From contig CAJMMX010000036.1 of the NCBI GenBank assembly GCA_905214615.1, positions 1 through 22,592 on the forward strand: DNA of 22,592 nucleotides, in the 5' to 3' direction. The position numbers were made by a program, and so were the translations under genes. The notes under the pieces were generated by a model that was not told where the DNA came from, searched no databases, and saw nothing but the letters and a program-made list of their open reading frames with translations. How positions within the stretch are numbered: position 1 is the stretch's first letter; each line of letters opens with the position of its first letter. Below are positions 6,966 to 15,064 of the stretch, in pieces. This DNA is from an uncultured bacterium. GTDB lineage: Bacteria; Actinomycetota; Coriobacteriia; Coriobacteriales; Coriobacteriaceae.

Positions 6966-8614
6966 TGAAGGCGATCTGGCTTGCGTGCTGCGCGTGCGGC
7001 GATTACGGGCTGTTGCAGCGGGAAGTCGAGGGCCGTGATGTGGGTGCACAGGTGCTTCGCGTGGGTGACCTGGACGGGCTGGTTTCCATGGCGCGGGCGT
7101 TTCCGTCGCGCCGCGGGGCTGCCATCATCGCGGCGTCTCTGTTTGATACCGAAGATGTGCGCAAGACTGTTGCGCGCCTGACGGCCGAAGGCCGCGTGAG
7201 TCGCGTGGTCGTGTTGATAGAAGCGCTCGATCCGTCGGATATCGAGGGGCTGTTTCGCGCGGGGGCGACCGAGGTCATCGCTGCGCACAGTATATGCGGC
7301 AACGGGCGCGCGGGCGAGGGAGCGGTTGATTCCGATCGGCGCATGACGATTGAGCCCGATGCTTTTGTTGATAGGGAACCCGGGGCGCCTCGCGCTACAA
7401 GAGGCCCGCGTGTTGATGATTATGGAAAAGCGGAAGCCGAGCATGGTCGGCGCCCCCGGAACCCCCTTGTATGCGATGACGCTGGAGGGCCGGCGCAGCA
7501 TGCTGGCGACTCCCCGGCTGTAGATATGGGATACGTGCACGGCGTGCATCTGGTGGATGAGCTCGACGAAGTTGAGGGCTTTGCCGGGTGCGGCGAGTTG
7601 TCGCTGATGCAGCATGAGCAGATTGCGCAGAACGAGCTTGCTTCGCAGACCGAACAAGCTGCCATGCCGGCTTGGACGCAGCGTGTGGTTGCGGCGGAGG
7701 AGACGGGGACGCTGGCACCGACGCCCGCACCGCCGCCTCCGATGCCGCCGGCAGACGCTGCCGCTCCGCAGCGTCGAGCTCCGGTCATCTGCGCCATTTC
7801 GGGTTCGGGCGGTTGCGGCAAGTCGACGATCGTTGCCACCATGGCACACACATCGTCGCTGTTGGGCTTGCGTGCCGCCGTGCTCGACCTGGACCTGATG
7901 TTTGGAAACCTTTACGACTTGTTAGGTGTCGATGCTCCGCGCGATATGGCGGCGCTTATCGAGCCATCGGCGGCGGGCGCGCTCACCGAGCCGGATATCG
8001 TAGCCACATCGATGCGCGTGGCGCCGGGCGTTACGCTCTGGGGTCCCGTCGCGGCGCCCGAGCAAGCCGAGCTCATGGCACGTCCGGTGGAGCTACTGCT
8101 TGATGTCCTGCGTCGCGAATCCGACGTGGTCTTTATCGATACCTCGGTCTTTTGGGGCGACGCCGTGGCGGCTGCGGTGGCGGCGAGCGACCGTTGCCTG
8201 GTCGTTGGCGATGCTGCGGTGTCGTCCGCGACATCGGCGTCGCGCGTCATTGAACTGGCAAGTCGAGTAGGTGTGCCGCGCACGCGTATGAGCGCCGTGT
8301 TCAACCGGTTCGGTGCGCGCGGGGCAGACGAGGACGTCGCTATGCGTTTTGAGATTGCCTGTGCGTTGAGCTCCAAGATTCGTATCGCCGATGGCGGGCA
8401 GGATCTCGCCGCGCTCATGGCGTTTGGGCGTGCTGACGAGGCAGTGGGGCAGACCAGCGCTTTTGCGACCAGCGTGCGCGAGGCCACGCGCGAGATGCTC
8501 GTGGAACTGGGGTGCGCCGTCGGCCCTTGGAGCGATATGGTCGCCGACCGTGCAATGCGCACCGAACGCCCGCGTATTCGCCTTCCCTGGTCGCACGAGG
8601 GTGATCAGCGATGA
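6965..8614 (+). CDS. cpaE: CpaE/TadZ-like MinD/ParA-family ATPase of the Tad system
   Basis: Predicted cytoplasmic ATPase that positions the pilus machinery at the membrane. From ATG 6965 it has 549 residues: a receiver-like N-terminal alpha/beta domain (about 2-112), a long low-complexity linker (about 113-270, ending in a Pro/Ala run), then the P-loop domain with GSGGCGKST (280-288), VLDLDLMFGNL (306-316) and the VVFIDTS Walker B-like strand. The Walker A is deviant: the signature lysine of ParA/MinD (KGGxGK) is a serine here, as also described for some TadZ proteins. A GTG at 6962 could serve as an alternative start. GGAGG at 6951-6955 is 9 nt before the ATG. The gene overlaps its neighbours by 1 base upstream and 4 bases (ATGA) downstream, which implies translational coupling. 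Confidence 0.82.
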   Translation: MKAIWLACCACGDYGLLQREVEGRDVGAQVLRVGDLDGLVSMARAFPSRRGAAIIAASLFDTEDVRKTVARLTAEGRVSRVVVLIEALDPSDIEGLFRAGATEVIAAHSICGNGRAGEGAVDSDRRMTIEPDAFVDREPGAPRATRGPRVDDYGKAEAEHGRRPRNPLVCDDAGGPAQHAGDSPAVDMGYVHGVHLVDELDEVEGFAGCGELSLMQHEQIAQNELASQTEQAAMPAWTQRVVAAEETGTLAPTPAPPPPMPPADAAAPQRRAPVICAISGSGGCGKSTIVATMAHTSSLLGLRAAVLDLDLMFGNLYDLLGVDAPRDMAALIEPSAAGALTEPDIVATSMRVAPGVTLWGPVAAPEQAELMARPVELLLDVLRRESDVVFIDTSVFWGDAVAAAVAASDRCLVVGDAAVSSATSASRVIELASRVGVPRTRMSAVFNRFGARGADEDVAMRFEIACALSSKIRIADGGQDLAALMAFGRADEAVGQTSAFATSVREATREMLVELGCAVGPWSDMVADRAMRTERPRIRLPWSHEGDQR

Positions 8615-9939
8615 GCCTGCAAACGAGGATTAAGGCTGCCGGCGCTGCAGCGGCGGCAGCGCCTGTGGATGCGGGGCGTCGCCGCGCGGTGAAACGACGC
8701 ACCAAGCGCGCCGTGATGGACCGTATGGGTTACGACGAAGTGGCGCGTATCAGCGCCTATATCGACCCGACACTTGCCCGCTCGGAATTGCGTCCTGCGG
8801 TGGAGGCGGCGCTCAATGTTGAGGAGTCGACCGATCTCGCGACGCCCGAGCGCGAGACCATCATCGACGAGATCTTGGATGACGTGGTGGGCTTGGGGCC
8901 GTTGCAGCCGCTCATCGAAGACGACACCGTTACCGAGATCATGATCAACGGCTGCCGCTCGGCTTTCTTTGAACGCGGCGGCGTCTTGTACCCCATCGAG
9001 CATGCGTTTGAGGATGATGAGCAGATCCGTGTGCTTATCGACCGCATTATCTCGCCACTTGGCCGCCGTATCGACGAGCGCAGCCCCATCGTCAACGCCC
9101 GCCTCAAAACGGGCTATCGCGTCAACGCGGTGATTCCGCCTGTGGCGATTGACGGACCGATTCTCACCATCCGAAAGTTCTCGGACCGTATCTGCTCGTT
9201 GGACGAGCTCGTGGGGTTGGGATCGCTGCCGCTTTGGTATGCGCAGCTGCTGTCGTGTGCGGTGTCGCTGCGACAGGACCTGGCGGTTGCGGGAGGCACG
9301 GGATCTGGTAAGACCACCCTGCTCAACGCGTTGTCATGTGAGATTTCCACCGGCGAGCGCATCGTGACGATCGAGGACTCTGCCGAGCTCAAGTTTGCGC
9401 ATCATCCGCACGTGGTGCGCCTAGAGGCGCGCGAGGCTTCAATTGAGGGCGAGGGCGCGGTGACGATCCGCGACCTGGTAACTAATGCCCTGCGCATGCG
9501 CCCCGACCGCATCGTGGTGGGCGAGGTGCGCGGTGCCGAGTGCTGCGACATGTTGCAGGCCATGAACACGGGCCACGACGGGTCGCTCACCACACTTCAT
9601 GCGGGTTCAGAACAGGAGACCGTGGTGCGTCTGACGTTGCTTGCGCGTTATGGCATCGATCTGCCGAGCGAGCTCATCGAGGAGCAGATTGCCATGGCGC
9701 TCGACGGTATCGTGATGTCCGAGCGCCACGCCGATGGCAGGCGTTTCGTCTCCTCGTATTCGGGGGTGCGACGCGCCGCATCGGGTGGCGTAGAGCTCGA
9801 GCGCTATGTGACGTTCGATGCCGCCGAGCGCACCTGGACGCTTGACCGCGAGCCGCCGTTTATCGCAGAAGGCCTGCGGTCGGGGACGCTCACACAAGAG
9901 GAGGTGGACGAATGGAGATCACTGTGCCCCTCGTCGTAG
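8611..9939 (+). CDS. cpaF: Tad secretion/assembly ATPase TadA/CpaF
   Basis: Hexameric type II/IV secretion ATPase that powers pilin extraction and polymerisation at the cytoplasmic face of the membrane. The 442-residue protein has a basic N-terminal region, the CpaF N-domain (about 80-190), Walker A GGTGSGKT (228-235), IEDSAEL (Asp box, 254-260), Walker B IVVGEVRG (301-308) and the His-box region GHDGSLTTLH (321-330). All key motifs are intact. It starts with the ATG of an ATGA overlap with the CpaE gene and its 3' end overlaps tadB by 28 bases. Membership of the TadA/CpaF branch follows from the motifs plus the flanking tadB and tadC genes. Confidence 0.95.
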   Translation: MSLQTRIKAAGAAAAAAPVDAGRRRAVKRRTKRAVMDRMGYDEVARISAYIDPTLARSELRPAVEAALNVEESTDLATPERETIIDEILDDVVGLGPLQPLIEDDTVTEIMINGCRSAFFERGGVLYPIEHAFEDDEQIRVLIDRIISPLGRRIDERSPIVNARLKTGYRVNAVIPPVAIDGPILTIRKFSDRICSLDELVGLGSLPLWYAQLLSCAVSLRQDLAVAGGTGSGKTTLLNALSCEISTGERIVTIEDSAELKFAHHPHVVRLEAREASIEGEGAVTIRDLVTNALRMRPDRIVVGEVRGAECCDMLQAMNTGHDGSLTTLHAGSEQETVVRLTLLARYGIDLPSELIEEQIAMALDGIVMSERHADGRRFVSSYSGVRRAASGGVELERYVTFDAAERTWTLDREPPFIAEGLRSGTLTQEEVDEWRSLCPSS

Positions 9940-10838
9940 GGGGCTTGGCAGGGCTTTCTGTCGCGACGGCGTGCGGGGCGGAACCTCGTGTGCCGCAGGT
10001 ACCGCCGGCGGAGCTGGCACGTCAGGCGCTCGAGACGGTGGCAGAGAAGCTGCCGCGTGAGCTGGTGGAAAACGATCTGCTGAAAAAGATCGCCCGTTCG
10101 TGGGCATCGCTGGCTCCGGCGCATCGCCTTGGCCTCGTGATCGAAGATGCTTCGGGACGTTTGGCGTTTCTGCTGCTGTCGAGCGGTGTCTGCTGCGTTT
10201 TACTAACGATGGTGTCGTTATCGCCCCTCGGATTTGCCTTGGGACTTGTTGCTCCGTTTACCGTTGGTGCCGCTCGGGATGGCTTTGAGAGCCGGCGCGA
10301 GCAACACGATGCAGAAGAGGCAATGCCCGAGGCGTTTACCGCACTTTCCATGTCGCTTGCCTCGGGACATTCGCTGGCCCAGGGCATGCGCTTTGTGGGC
10401 GCTCATGCGCAAGAGCCAGTGCATACCGAGTTTTTGCGGGTGGCGGCGGCGATCGATTGCGGCATCTCGGCGACCGACGCGCTCGATGACTTGCTCGTGC
10501 GTATCGACGCCCCCGGTCTTTCGCTTGTGACCTTGGCGCTTAAGGTGTCTCAGCGCACCGGCGCTCCGCTTGCCGACTTACTGTCCGAGGCGTCGAGCAT
10601 GGTGGGGGAGCGCATTGAGCTCAAGCGCCGCCTGGATGTTAAGACGTCGCAGGCTCGCATGTCTGCGCATATGGTCGCGGCGATGCCGGCGGGCATGTGC
10701 GCGGTGTTGGCGCTGCTTTCGGCAGATTTTCGTCGCGGTCTTGCGACGCCCGCCGGCGCGGGCGCTGTGGTGCTGGGTCTTGCCCTCAACGCCGTTGCCC
10801 TGGTGGTTATCCGGCGCATTATGCGGGTGGAGCTATGA
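9912..10838 (+). CDS. tadB: Tad inner-membrane platform protein TadB
   Basis: Polytopic membrane protein of 308 residues that forms, with TadC, the platform on which the CpaF motor acts. Hydrophobic segments lie at about 5-20, 84-120 (two helices), 250-268 and 280-302. The cytoplasmic type II secretion F domain (about 137-250) contains MPEAFTALSMSLASG-HS, a typical segment of the family. The start is supported by AGAGGAGG (9897-9904) 7 nt upstream, inside the end of cpaF. The stop overlaps the start of tadC (ATGA). Confidence 0.86.
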   Translation: MEITVPLVVGGLAGLSVATACGAEPRVPQVPPAELARQALETVAEKLPRELVENDLLKKIARSWASLAPAHRLGLVIEDASGRLAFLLLSSGVCCVLLTMVSLSPLGFALGLVAPFTVGAARDGFESRREQHDAEEAMPEAFTALSMSLASGHSLAQGMRFVGAHAQEPVHTEFLRVAAAIDCGISATDALDDLLVRIDAPGLSLVTLALKVSQRTGAPLADLLSEASSMVGERIELKRRLDVKTSQARMSAHMVAAMPAGMCAVLALLSADFRRGLATPAGAGAVVLGLALNAVALVVIRRIMRVEL

Positions 10839-11476
10839 GCGCCCCGGTTGCAGTTGCGGCTTGCCTGTGCGCCCTGAGTGTATTTGTCGCGACGGGTTTG
10901 GATCGGGCGGATGCACGCAAGATCGCAGGGGCCTGCAAGCGCGAGGCGGTGCTGGTCGCTGCCGCAGGTCGCTCGGTGGTCGATGCTCTGACCGCGCGAG
11001 TGAAGGGCGCGGTTGGAGCGGGCGGCCCGGCGCGAGTGTCGCTCGGCGAAGTGTCCGAGATGATCGATGTTGTGCGCTTGGGTCTTTCGGCCGGTCTTTC
11101 GTTTGATGCGGCGCTTGAGATTTTCTGCGCCAACCGCCGGTCAGTGCTGGCTCTTCGCTTTGAGCGCGCCTGCATGGCGTGGCAGGTGGGCGTGGGCACG
11201 CGTGAGGACGAGTTGTTGGCCGCCGCGCGCGACCTGGACGTGCGAGCGCTCGAGACCTTTGCCATCACGGTGGGGCAGGCGCTCGCCCTGGGTGCTCCAC
11301 TTGCCGAGACGCTGGCCGCTCAAAGTCGCGAGATCCGTGCGGCTCATCGCGCCGCGGTCGAGCGCGAGATCGAGCGTGCGCCCGTCAAGCTGTTGATTCC
11401 CACCGGCACGCTCATCTTGCCGGCGTTGCTTCTGTCCATATTGGGCCCGCTGCTGGGAGCAGGCGGGATGATGTAG
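10835..11476 (+). CDS. tadC: Tad inner-membrane platform protein TadC
   Basis: Second platform protein, partner of TadB. From ATG 10835 it has 213 residues, shorter than many TadC proteins. The open frame runs further upstream, but this ATG overlaps the tadB stop as ATGA and has GGTGGAG in front, so it is the natural start. An N-terminal hydrophobic segment (4-20) is followed by a type II secretion F domain with VVRLGLSAGLSFDAAL (74-89) and by a strongly hydrophobic C terminus (about 185-208). The shorter length reflects a reduced region between the first helix and the F domain. The call rests on domain plus position. Confidence 0.83.
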   Translation: MSAPVAVAACLCALSVFVATGLDRADARKIAGACKREAVLVAAAGRSVVDALTARVKGAVGAGGPARVSLGEVSEMIDVVRLGLSAGLSFDAALEIFCANRRSVLALRFERACMAWQVGVGTREDELLAAARDLDVRALETFAITVGQALALGAPLAETLAAQSREIRAAHRAAVEREIERAPVKLLIPTGTLILPALLLSILGPLLGAGGMM

Positions 11477-11486
11477 GGAGGAATAC

Positions 11487-11720
11487 ATGAACACGATGGT
11501 CGAAGTTGCTGACAAGGCTTGGAGCTGTGCTTTTTGCCGGGCGATTCACACTCGCCAGCATGCCAAGGAGCTGTTGCAGGAGGAGAGCGCGCAGGGTACC
11601 ACCGAGTACGCCATTTTAGTGGGCGTACTTGTGGTGATCGCGATTATTGCCATCGTTGCATTTAAAGGTAAGGTTAAAGAGCTATGGGATGCGATCAGCG
11701 AGGGCATCAACAGCCTGTAG
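11487..11720 (+). CDS. flp: Flp-type major pilin (prepilin)
   Basis: A 77-residue prepilin, the probable structural subunit of the pilus. It has a 35-residue hydrophilic leader, then AQGTTEYAILVG with Glu40-Tyr41 and a hydrophobic stretch (42-59), then a short hydrophilic tail. If the peptidase cuts between Ala35 and Gln36, Glu40 becomes residue +5, the position needed for pilin assembly. The leader contains two cysteines (14, 17). Shine-Dalgarno GGGAGGA lies 10 bases after the tadC stop and is the strongest in the operon, which fits high expression. A GC-rich hairpin follows the stop codon and may stabilise this part of the transcript. Confidence 0.88.
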   Translation: MNTMVEVADKAWSCAFCRAIHTRQHAKELLQEESAQGTTEYAILVGVLVVIAIIAIVAFKGKVKELWDAISEGINSL

Positions 11721-12247
11721 AGGGCGAGCGCCCCATCGGGGTGCTGCTGGTGTTTGCTTGCCTGACCGTGGCGATAGCGGTGGTGCTTTGGGGGCTTAAC
11801 GCCGCGCGGCAGCAGCGTCCTGGGACCGCCTCCGATTTGGGCTCAGATTCGGCGGTAGCGTCTCAAAAAGATGAGATGCGAGATGCGGACGATTCGGATG
11901 TCGCTGTCACGGCGCAAACCTTTCTGCGGGCGCTCGACAAGCGGTCTGGCACTGCGACGGATTCGCCTGAGGGCAACGCGATTGCGGTCCGGCTTGCATG
12001 GTCCGAGGACCGACCGATGACCGAAGCGGCAGCGGATATGCTGCGTGCCTATCACGAGGTACCCACGGCACAACTTGCTCTGAGCGGCTATCTCGATATC
12101 AAGGGCAACGTGTGGGGCGCTATCGTGCGCGACGGACGCGGCTGGGTCGATATGGTGACGGTTGCCGCGGATACTGGCGATGCTTCGTGTCGTCTGCGCG
12201 CCGTGCGCCTGGTCCCGCAAACAATAAACTCAAAGGAGGGATCGTGA
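11684..12247 (+). CDS. Unknown membrane-anchored protein of the Tad operon
   Basis: I do not recognise a family. The frame codes for up to 187 residues with one N-terminal hydrophobic segment (about 19-39) followed by a polar, probably extracytoplasmic part: a Ser/Asp-rich stretch (about 46-75), then a compact region whose end (SGYLDIKGNVWGAIVRDGRG, about 133-152) looks like beta strands. The start is uncertain. ATG 11684 lies inside flp with AAGG 11 nt upstream; an in-frame GTG at 11741 would give 168 residues but lies in the 3' arm of a hairpin. The gene sits between the two small pilins and ends in the Shine-Dalgarno/start region of the next gene, so a role in pilus assembly or as an accessory surface protein is likely by context only. 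Confidence 0.6.
   Translation: MGCDQRGHQQPVEGERPIGVLLVFACLTVAIAVVLWGLNAARQQRPGTASDLGSDSAVASQKDEMRDADDSDVAVTAQTFLRALDKRSGTATDSPEGNAIAVRLAWSEDRPMTEAAADMLRAYHEVPTAQLALSGYLDIKGNVWGAIVRDGRGWVDMVTVAADTGDASCRLRAVRLVPQTINSKEGS
11727..11745 (+). promoter_or_regulatory. GC-rich hairpin just after flp
   Basis: AGCGCCCC (11727-11734) pairs with GGGGTGCT (11738-11745; one G-U) around a 3-nt loop, beginning 7 nt after the flp stop codon. No T-run follows, so it is not a full terminator. It could protect flp mRNA from 3' decay or attenuate downstream transcription. Confidence 0.45.
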
Positions 12248-12248
12248 A

Positions 12249-12467
12249 ATGCATGGCGTTCTGCGTGAAGAGGTTGCCCAAGCGACTGTGGAATACGCCA
12301 TCGTCACGGTGGCGCTGTTATCGATCGTGCTGGCGATTGCGGGACTTTGGCGTGCTGGCACCGATGGGCGCTTGGCGGCGCTGGTCGAGCGGGCGGCATC
12401 CCATGGCGTTGTCTCGATGTCGGTTATCGACGCCGCTGCGGGCGCTAAGGACATCGCGTTGTATTGA
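12249..12467 (+). CDS. Second small Flp/TadE-like pilin
   Basis: A 72-residue prepilin-like protein with a short leader MHGVLREEVA, then QATVEYAIVTVALL. Cleavage after Ala10 would put Glu15 at +5, as in the major pilin. The hydrophobic helix spans about 16-34, and a small, mostly helical tail follows. Start support is very good: AAAGGAGGG (12232-12240) 8 nt before the ATG. It is probably a minor pilin or an alternative major subunit. It overlaps the start of the following TadE-like gene. Confidence 0.75.
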   Translation: MHGVLREEVAQATVEYAIVTVALLSIVLAIAGLWRAGTDGRLAALVERAASHGVVSMSVIDAAAGAKDIALY

Positions 12468-12939
12468 TATCGCGTGCGAGGACCGGGCGCAGTCTACGGT
12501 CGAGGCCGCTTTTTTGCTGCCGACGTTTCTGACGCTCATCCTTCTCGCACTGCAACCGGTGTGCCTGCTCTATACGCGCGCGGTCATGGAGTCTGCCGCC
12601 GCCGAGACCGCGCGGCTCATGACCACGACGACGGCGGAGGACGACGATCTTAAGGAGTTCACCCGCCGCCGGCTTGCCGCAGTGCCCAACGTTTCGATCT
12701 TTCATGCCGGCGGGCCGCTGTCGTGGGATATCGAGCTTGGCCGGGCCGGTGCGGGTGGCGTCTCGTCCGTGTCCGTTTCCGGCGAGGTCAAGCCGTTGCC
12801 CGTGATCGGTGCGTTTGCGCAGGCTATGGGTGGTGCCGCCGAGGGCGGCTACGTTGAGCTCAAGGTCGATGTCTCGTATCAATCGCGTCCCGAATGGCTG
12901 GAGGGAGATTATGATTCGTGGATTGCTACATGGGATTAA
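12403..12939 (+). CDS. TadE-like minor pseudopilin
   Basis: Pseudopilin of about 178 residues. The recognisable part begins with EDRAQSTVEAAFLLPTFL: a cut after Ala29 would give Glu34 at +5, followed by a hydrophobic helix (35-57) and an extracytoplasmic domain of about 115 residues. In Tad systems TadE-type pseudopilins help initiate or anchor the pilus. The start is uncertain. ATG 12403 gives an Arg-rich 29-residue leader but has only a weak ribosome binding site and lies 65 bases inside the preceding gene. An ATT at 12463 with AAGGA upstream is another, less orthodox option. Translational coupling to the preceding pilin would explain the weak site. Confidence 0.7.
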   Translation: MALSRCRLSTPLRALRTSRCIDIACEDRAQSTVEAAFLLPTFLTLILLALQPVCLLYTRAVMESAAAETARLMTTTTAEDDDLKEFTRRRLAAVPNVSIFHAGGPLSWDIELGRAGAGGVSSVSVSGEVKPLPVIGAFAQAMGGAAEGGYVELKVDVSYQSRPEWLEGDYDSWIATWD

Positions 12940-15064
12940 GCGTTTCTGGTCTAGACGCGTTTTGACGCGCCGTCCGAGCTGCCATTGCAAGCGAGGCGGC
13001 TTTATGGGTCGAGCCGGTGTCGATCTGTTTATCGAAGACGGCGCCTATACCACGCTTTCTTCTGCCGTGGTCATCCTAGTGGTGCTCACATTGTTGTTTT
13101 CGTCGACCGCGGCGATATGGAGCATGTCGCGTGCCGGGGACACCCAGGTGGCGGCCGATAGCGGCGCGCTGGCGGGTGCCAACGTAGTGTCGTCCTATCA
13201 CACGGCTGCCACGGTGGTTGATGCGAGTATCTTGAGTCTGGGGCTGGCGGGGTTTGCCACGATCGGGACGGGCCTGGTCGCCATCCTCATCCCGGGTGCC
13301 GAGCCGGTTGCCGGCAATATGGTCGACACCGGGATTGAGATCATTAAAACGCGCAACAAGTTTGCCAAAAGCGCATCGGAAGGCTTGCAGAAAATCGAGA
13401 CGGCTCTGCCGTATCTGATCGCCGCGCGTGCCACGCAGGCGGTGTCGGCGCAGGATACCGATAGTGTGACCTATACCGGTACGGCGCTTGCCGTGCCCAG
13501 GACATCCGAGTCGGACTTTGCTGCGCTCAAAGGGTCAGAGATCTCGACCGATACCATTAAAGACACATCAGATGATTTAGAGCGTGCGGTCGAGGAGCTG
13601 CGGAAGGCCTCGGAGGAGACGGCGAAGGCAAAGGAGCGCGCTTGGCTGGCGGATTGTGGTGGGTCTGACAAGGGCTCGGTCGGCAGCTGTTCTTGTATGT
13701 GGGAGCGCGCAAAAAGCCTAACGGATCTTTCCGGTGTTCAAAATCCGCATTACTCATCGAGCGTTACGTGGGAGCCTCAAGTTGCCCTTGATCGCGCGAA
13801 GGACTACTACCATTGGCGTCTGACAAATGAGAAGCCCCAGGGCTCGAGTGTCGAGATGAAGGCAGAGTCTGCGGCGCGTAAGGCGTTTTATACCTATGCG
13901 AACGCGGAGGTCGATCGGGCATATATAACCGAGAACGGAGACAGGGTTTCCTCCTATATTCCGCTGCTGCCGCGCAACTCTGATGAGGTTCGGGCGACGG
14001 AACTCTATACCGATGCGGTGTGGCCGACGAGCGTGAACGATGACAAGGCGTATCTGCATTACGGGACGACCTGCCCTAACTATAAGAAAGGGACGCCGAG
14101 CGGATTTGCTTCGGTTGCCGATTACGATGGACAGGATAAATGCAGCAAATGCCATTTTGGCGTTTTGTCGCTTGGTGCTGTTGCGGCGCCTTCAACCTCT
14201 ATCGAAAACGGCTTCGAGTATCACTTTGACAAGTTTAAAGACGCCCTGGAAGGCTACGTCGAATGCCGCAACAAAGAGCTCGAGCTCGAACGTCAGACCG
14301 AAGACGAGACCGACCGTGTGAGCAATGCGTTTGACCAGGCCATTAAAGCGCTTTCGGGCGAGCGTCCGCGTATCGCTCCGCCCGGTCGCAACGGCGTGGT
14401 TGCCTTTGCGGTTTCGGGCGCCATCTCGAGCCCCGATGAGCTCAACTCTTCGTTTAACACGGCAGTCAGGCTTGGCGATCGCGGTGCCATCTCTGCCGCG
14501 GTGCTGGCGCCCGATGAGGCGACGGCGCAAAACAACGTGCTTTCGCGATTTTTCTCGACATTGAAGGAACGCTCGGGTGGCGTTGCCGGCGTACTCGATG
14601 GCGTCATGGATGTTTGGGGACGGCTGCTTGTGGGATACGGAGACATCCAAGGTCCGGCCGACGAACTTATGGACGAGATGATTAAAGGCCTAGGAGGGGG
14701 CAGCGGCGCGTTGGGCTCCATTGCATCGTGGCTCGGCGATACCGTTTCGGCGTCCGTGGCGGCGTTGGGTCTGGAGCCGTGCGACTTGCGCCTGCGAAAG
14801 CCGGTGCTGACCGATTCCGCCAACGTCATTAAGAGTCCGGGGTCTGACATTGCTGGTCTCTCTCAAGCTCAAGACAAGCTGCGAAGTATTCCGTTGGGCG
14901 TGACCGATTCCAAGGCGCTTTGCGAGGCGTTGGAATATCAAGTCGAACGCACCATTAGCGGTACGGTGTTCACGCTTGCGGAGATTCCTCTGCCCGGCGG
15001 TGGCTCCATCCCACTCACCGTCGATGTCGCCACGCTGGTTGGCGCTCTGGGCGGTGGGTCGTAA
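12911..15064 (+). CDS. Large TadG-like protein of the Tad operon
   Basis: From ATG 12911 (GAGGGAG 3-9 nt upstream) it codes for 717 residues. A basic leader (1-40) precedes IEDGAYTTLSSAVVILVVL. This resembles the pilin processing site (Ala45|Tyr46), but position +5 is Ser50, not Glu. The hydrophobic helix spans about 51-71. AADSGALAGAN (81-91) is typical of TadG-like proteins. The long extracytoplasmic part has a predicted helical, charged stretch (about 216-245), Cys249/260/262, Cys388 with a CSKCH motif (411-415), and a Gly-rich C terminus. The section around 13540-14300 is less GC rich than the flanks. It may be a tip or anchoring component of the pilus. The TadG link is by N-terminus and position; the rest is unassigned. 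Confidence 0.68.
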   Translation: MIRGLLHGIKRFWSRRVLTRRPSCHCKRGGFMGRAGVDLFIEDGAYTTLSSAVVILVVLTLLFSSTAAIWSMSRAGDTQVAADSGALAGANVVSSYHTAATVVDASILSLGLAGFATIGTGLVAILIPGAEPVAGNMVDTGIEIIKTRNKFAKSASEGLQKIETALPYLIAARATQAVSAQDTDSVTYTGTALAVPRTSESDFAALKGSEISTDTIKDTSDDLERAVEELRKASEETAKAKERAWLADCGGSDKGSVGSCSCMWERAKSLTDLSGVQNPHYSSSVTWEPQVALDRAKDYYHWRLTNEKPQGSSVEMKAESAARKAFYTYANAEVDRAYITENGDRVSSYIPLLPRNSDEVRATELYTDAVWPTSVNDDKAYLHYGTTCPNYKKGTPSGFASVADYDGQDKCSKCHFGVLSLGAVAAPSTSIENGFEYHFDKFKDALEGYVECRNKELELERQTEDETDRVSNAFDQAIKALSGERPRIAPPGRNGVVAFAVSGAISSPDELNSSFNTAVRLGDRGAISAAVLAPDEATAQNNVLSRFFSTLKERSGGVAGVLDGVMDVWGRLLVGYGDIQGPADELMDEMIKGLGGGSGALGSIASWLGDTVSASVAALGLEPCDLRLRKPVLTDSANVIKSPGSDIAGLSQAQDKLRSIPLGVTDSKALCEALEYQVERTISGTVFTLAEIPLPGGGSIPLTVDVATLVGALGGGS

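Noticed and set aside
14141..14155. CSKCH in the TadG-like protein as a c-type haem site
   Set aside because: A single CxxCH in a protein without other cytochrome features or cytochrome maturation genes nearby; disulfide or metal binding is more likely.
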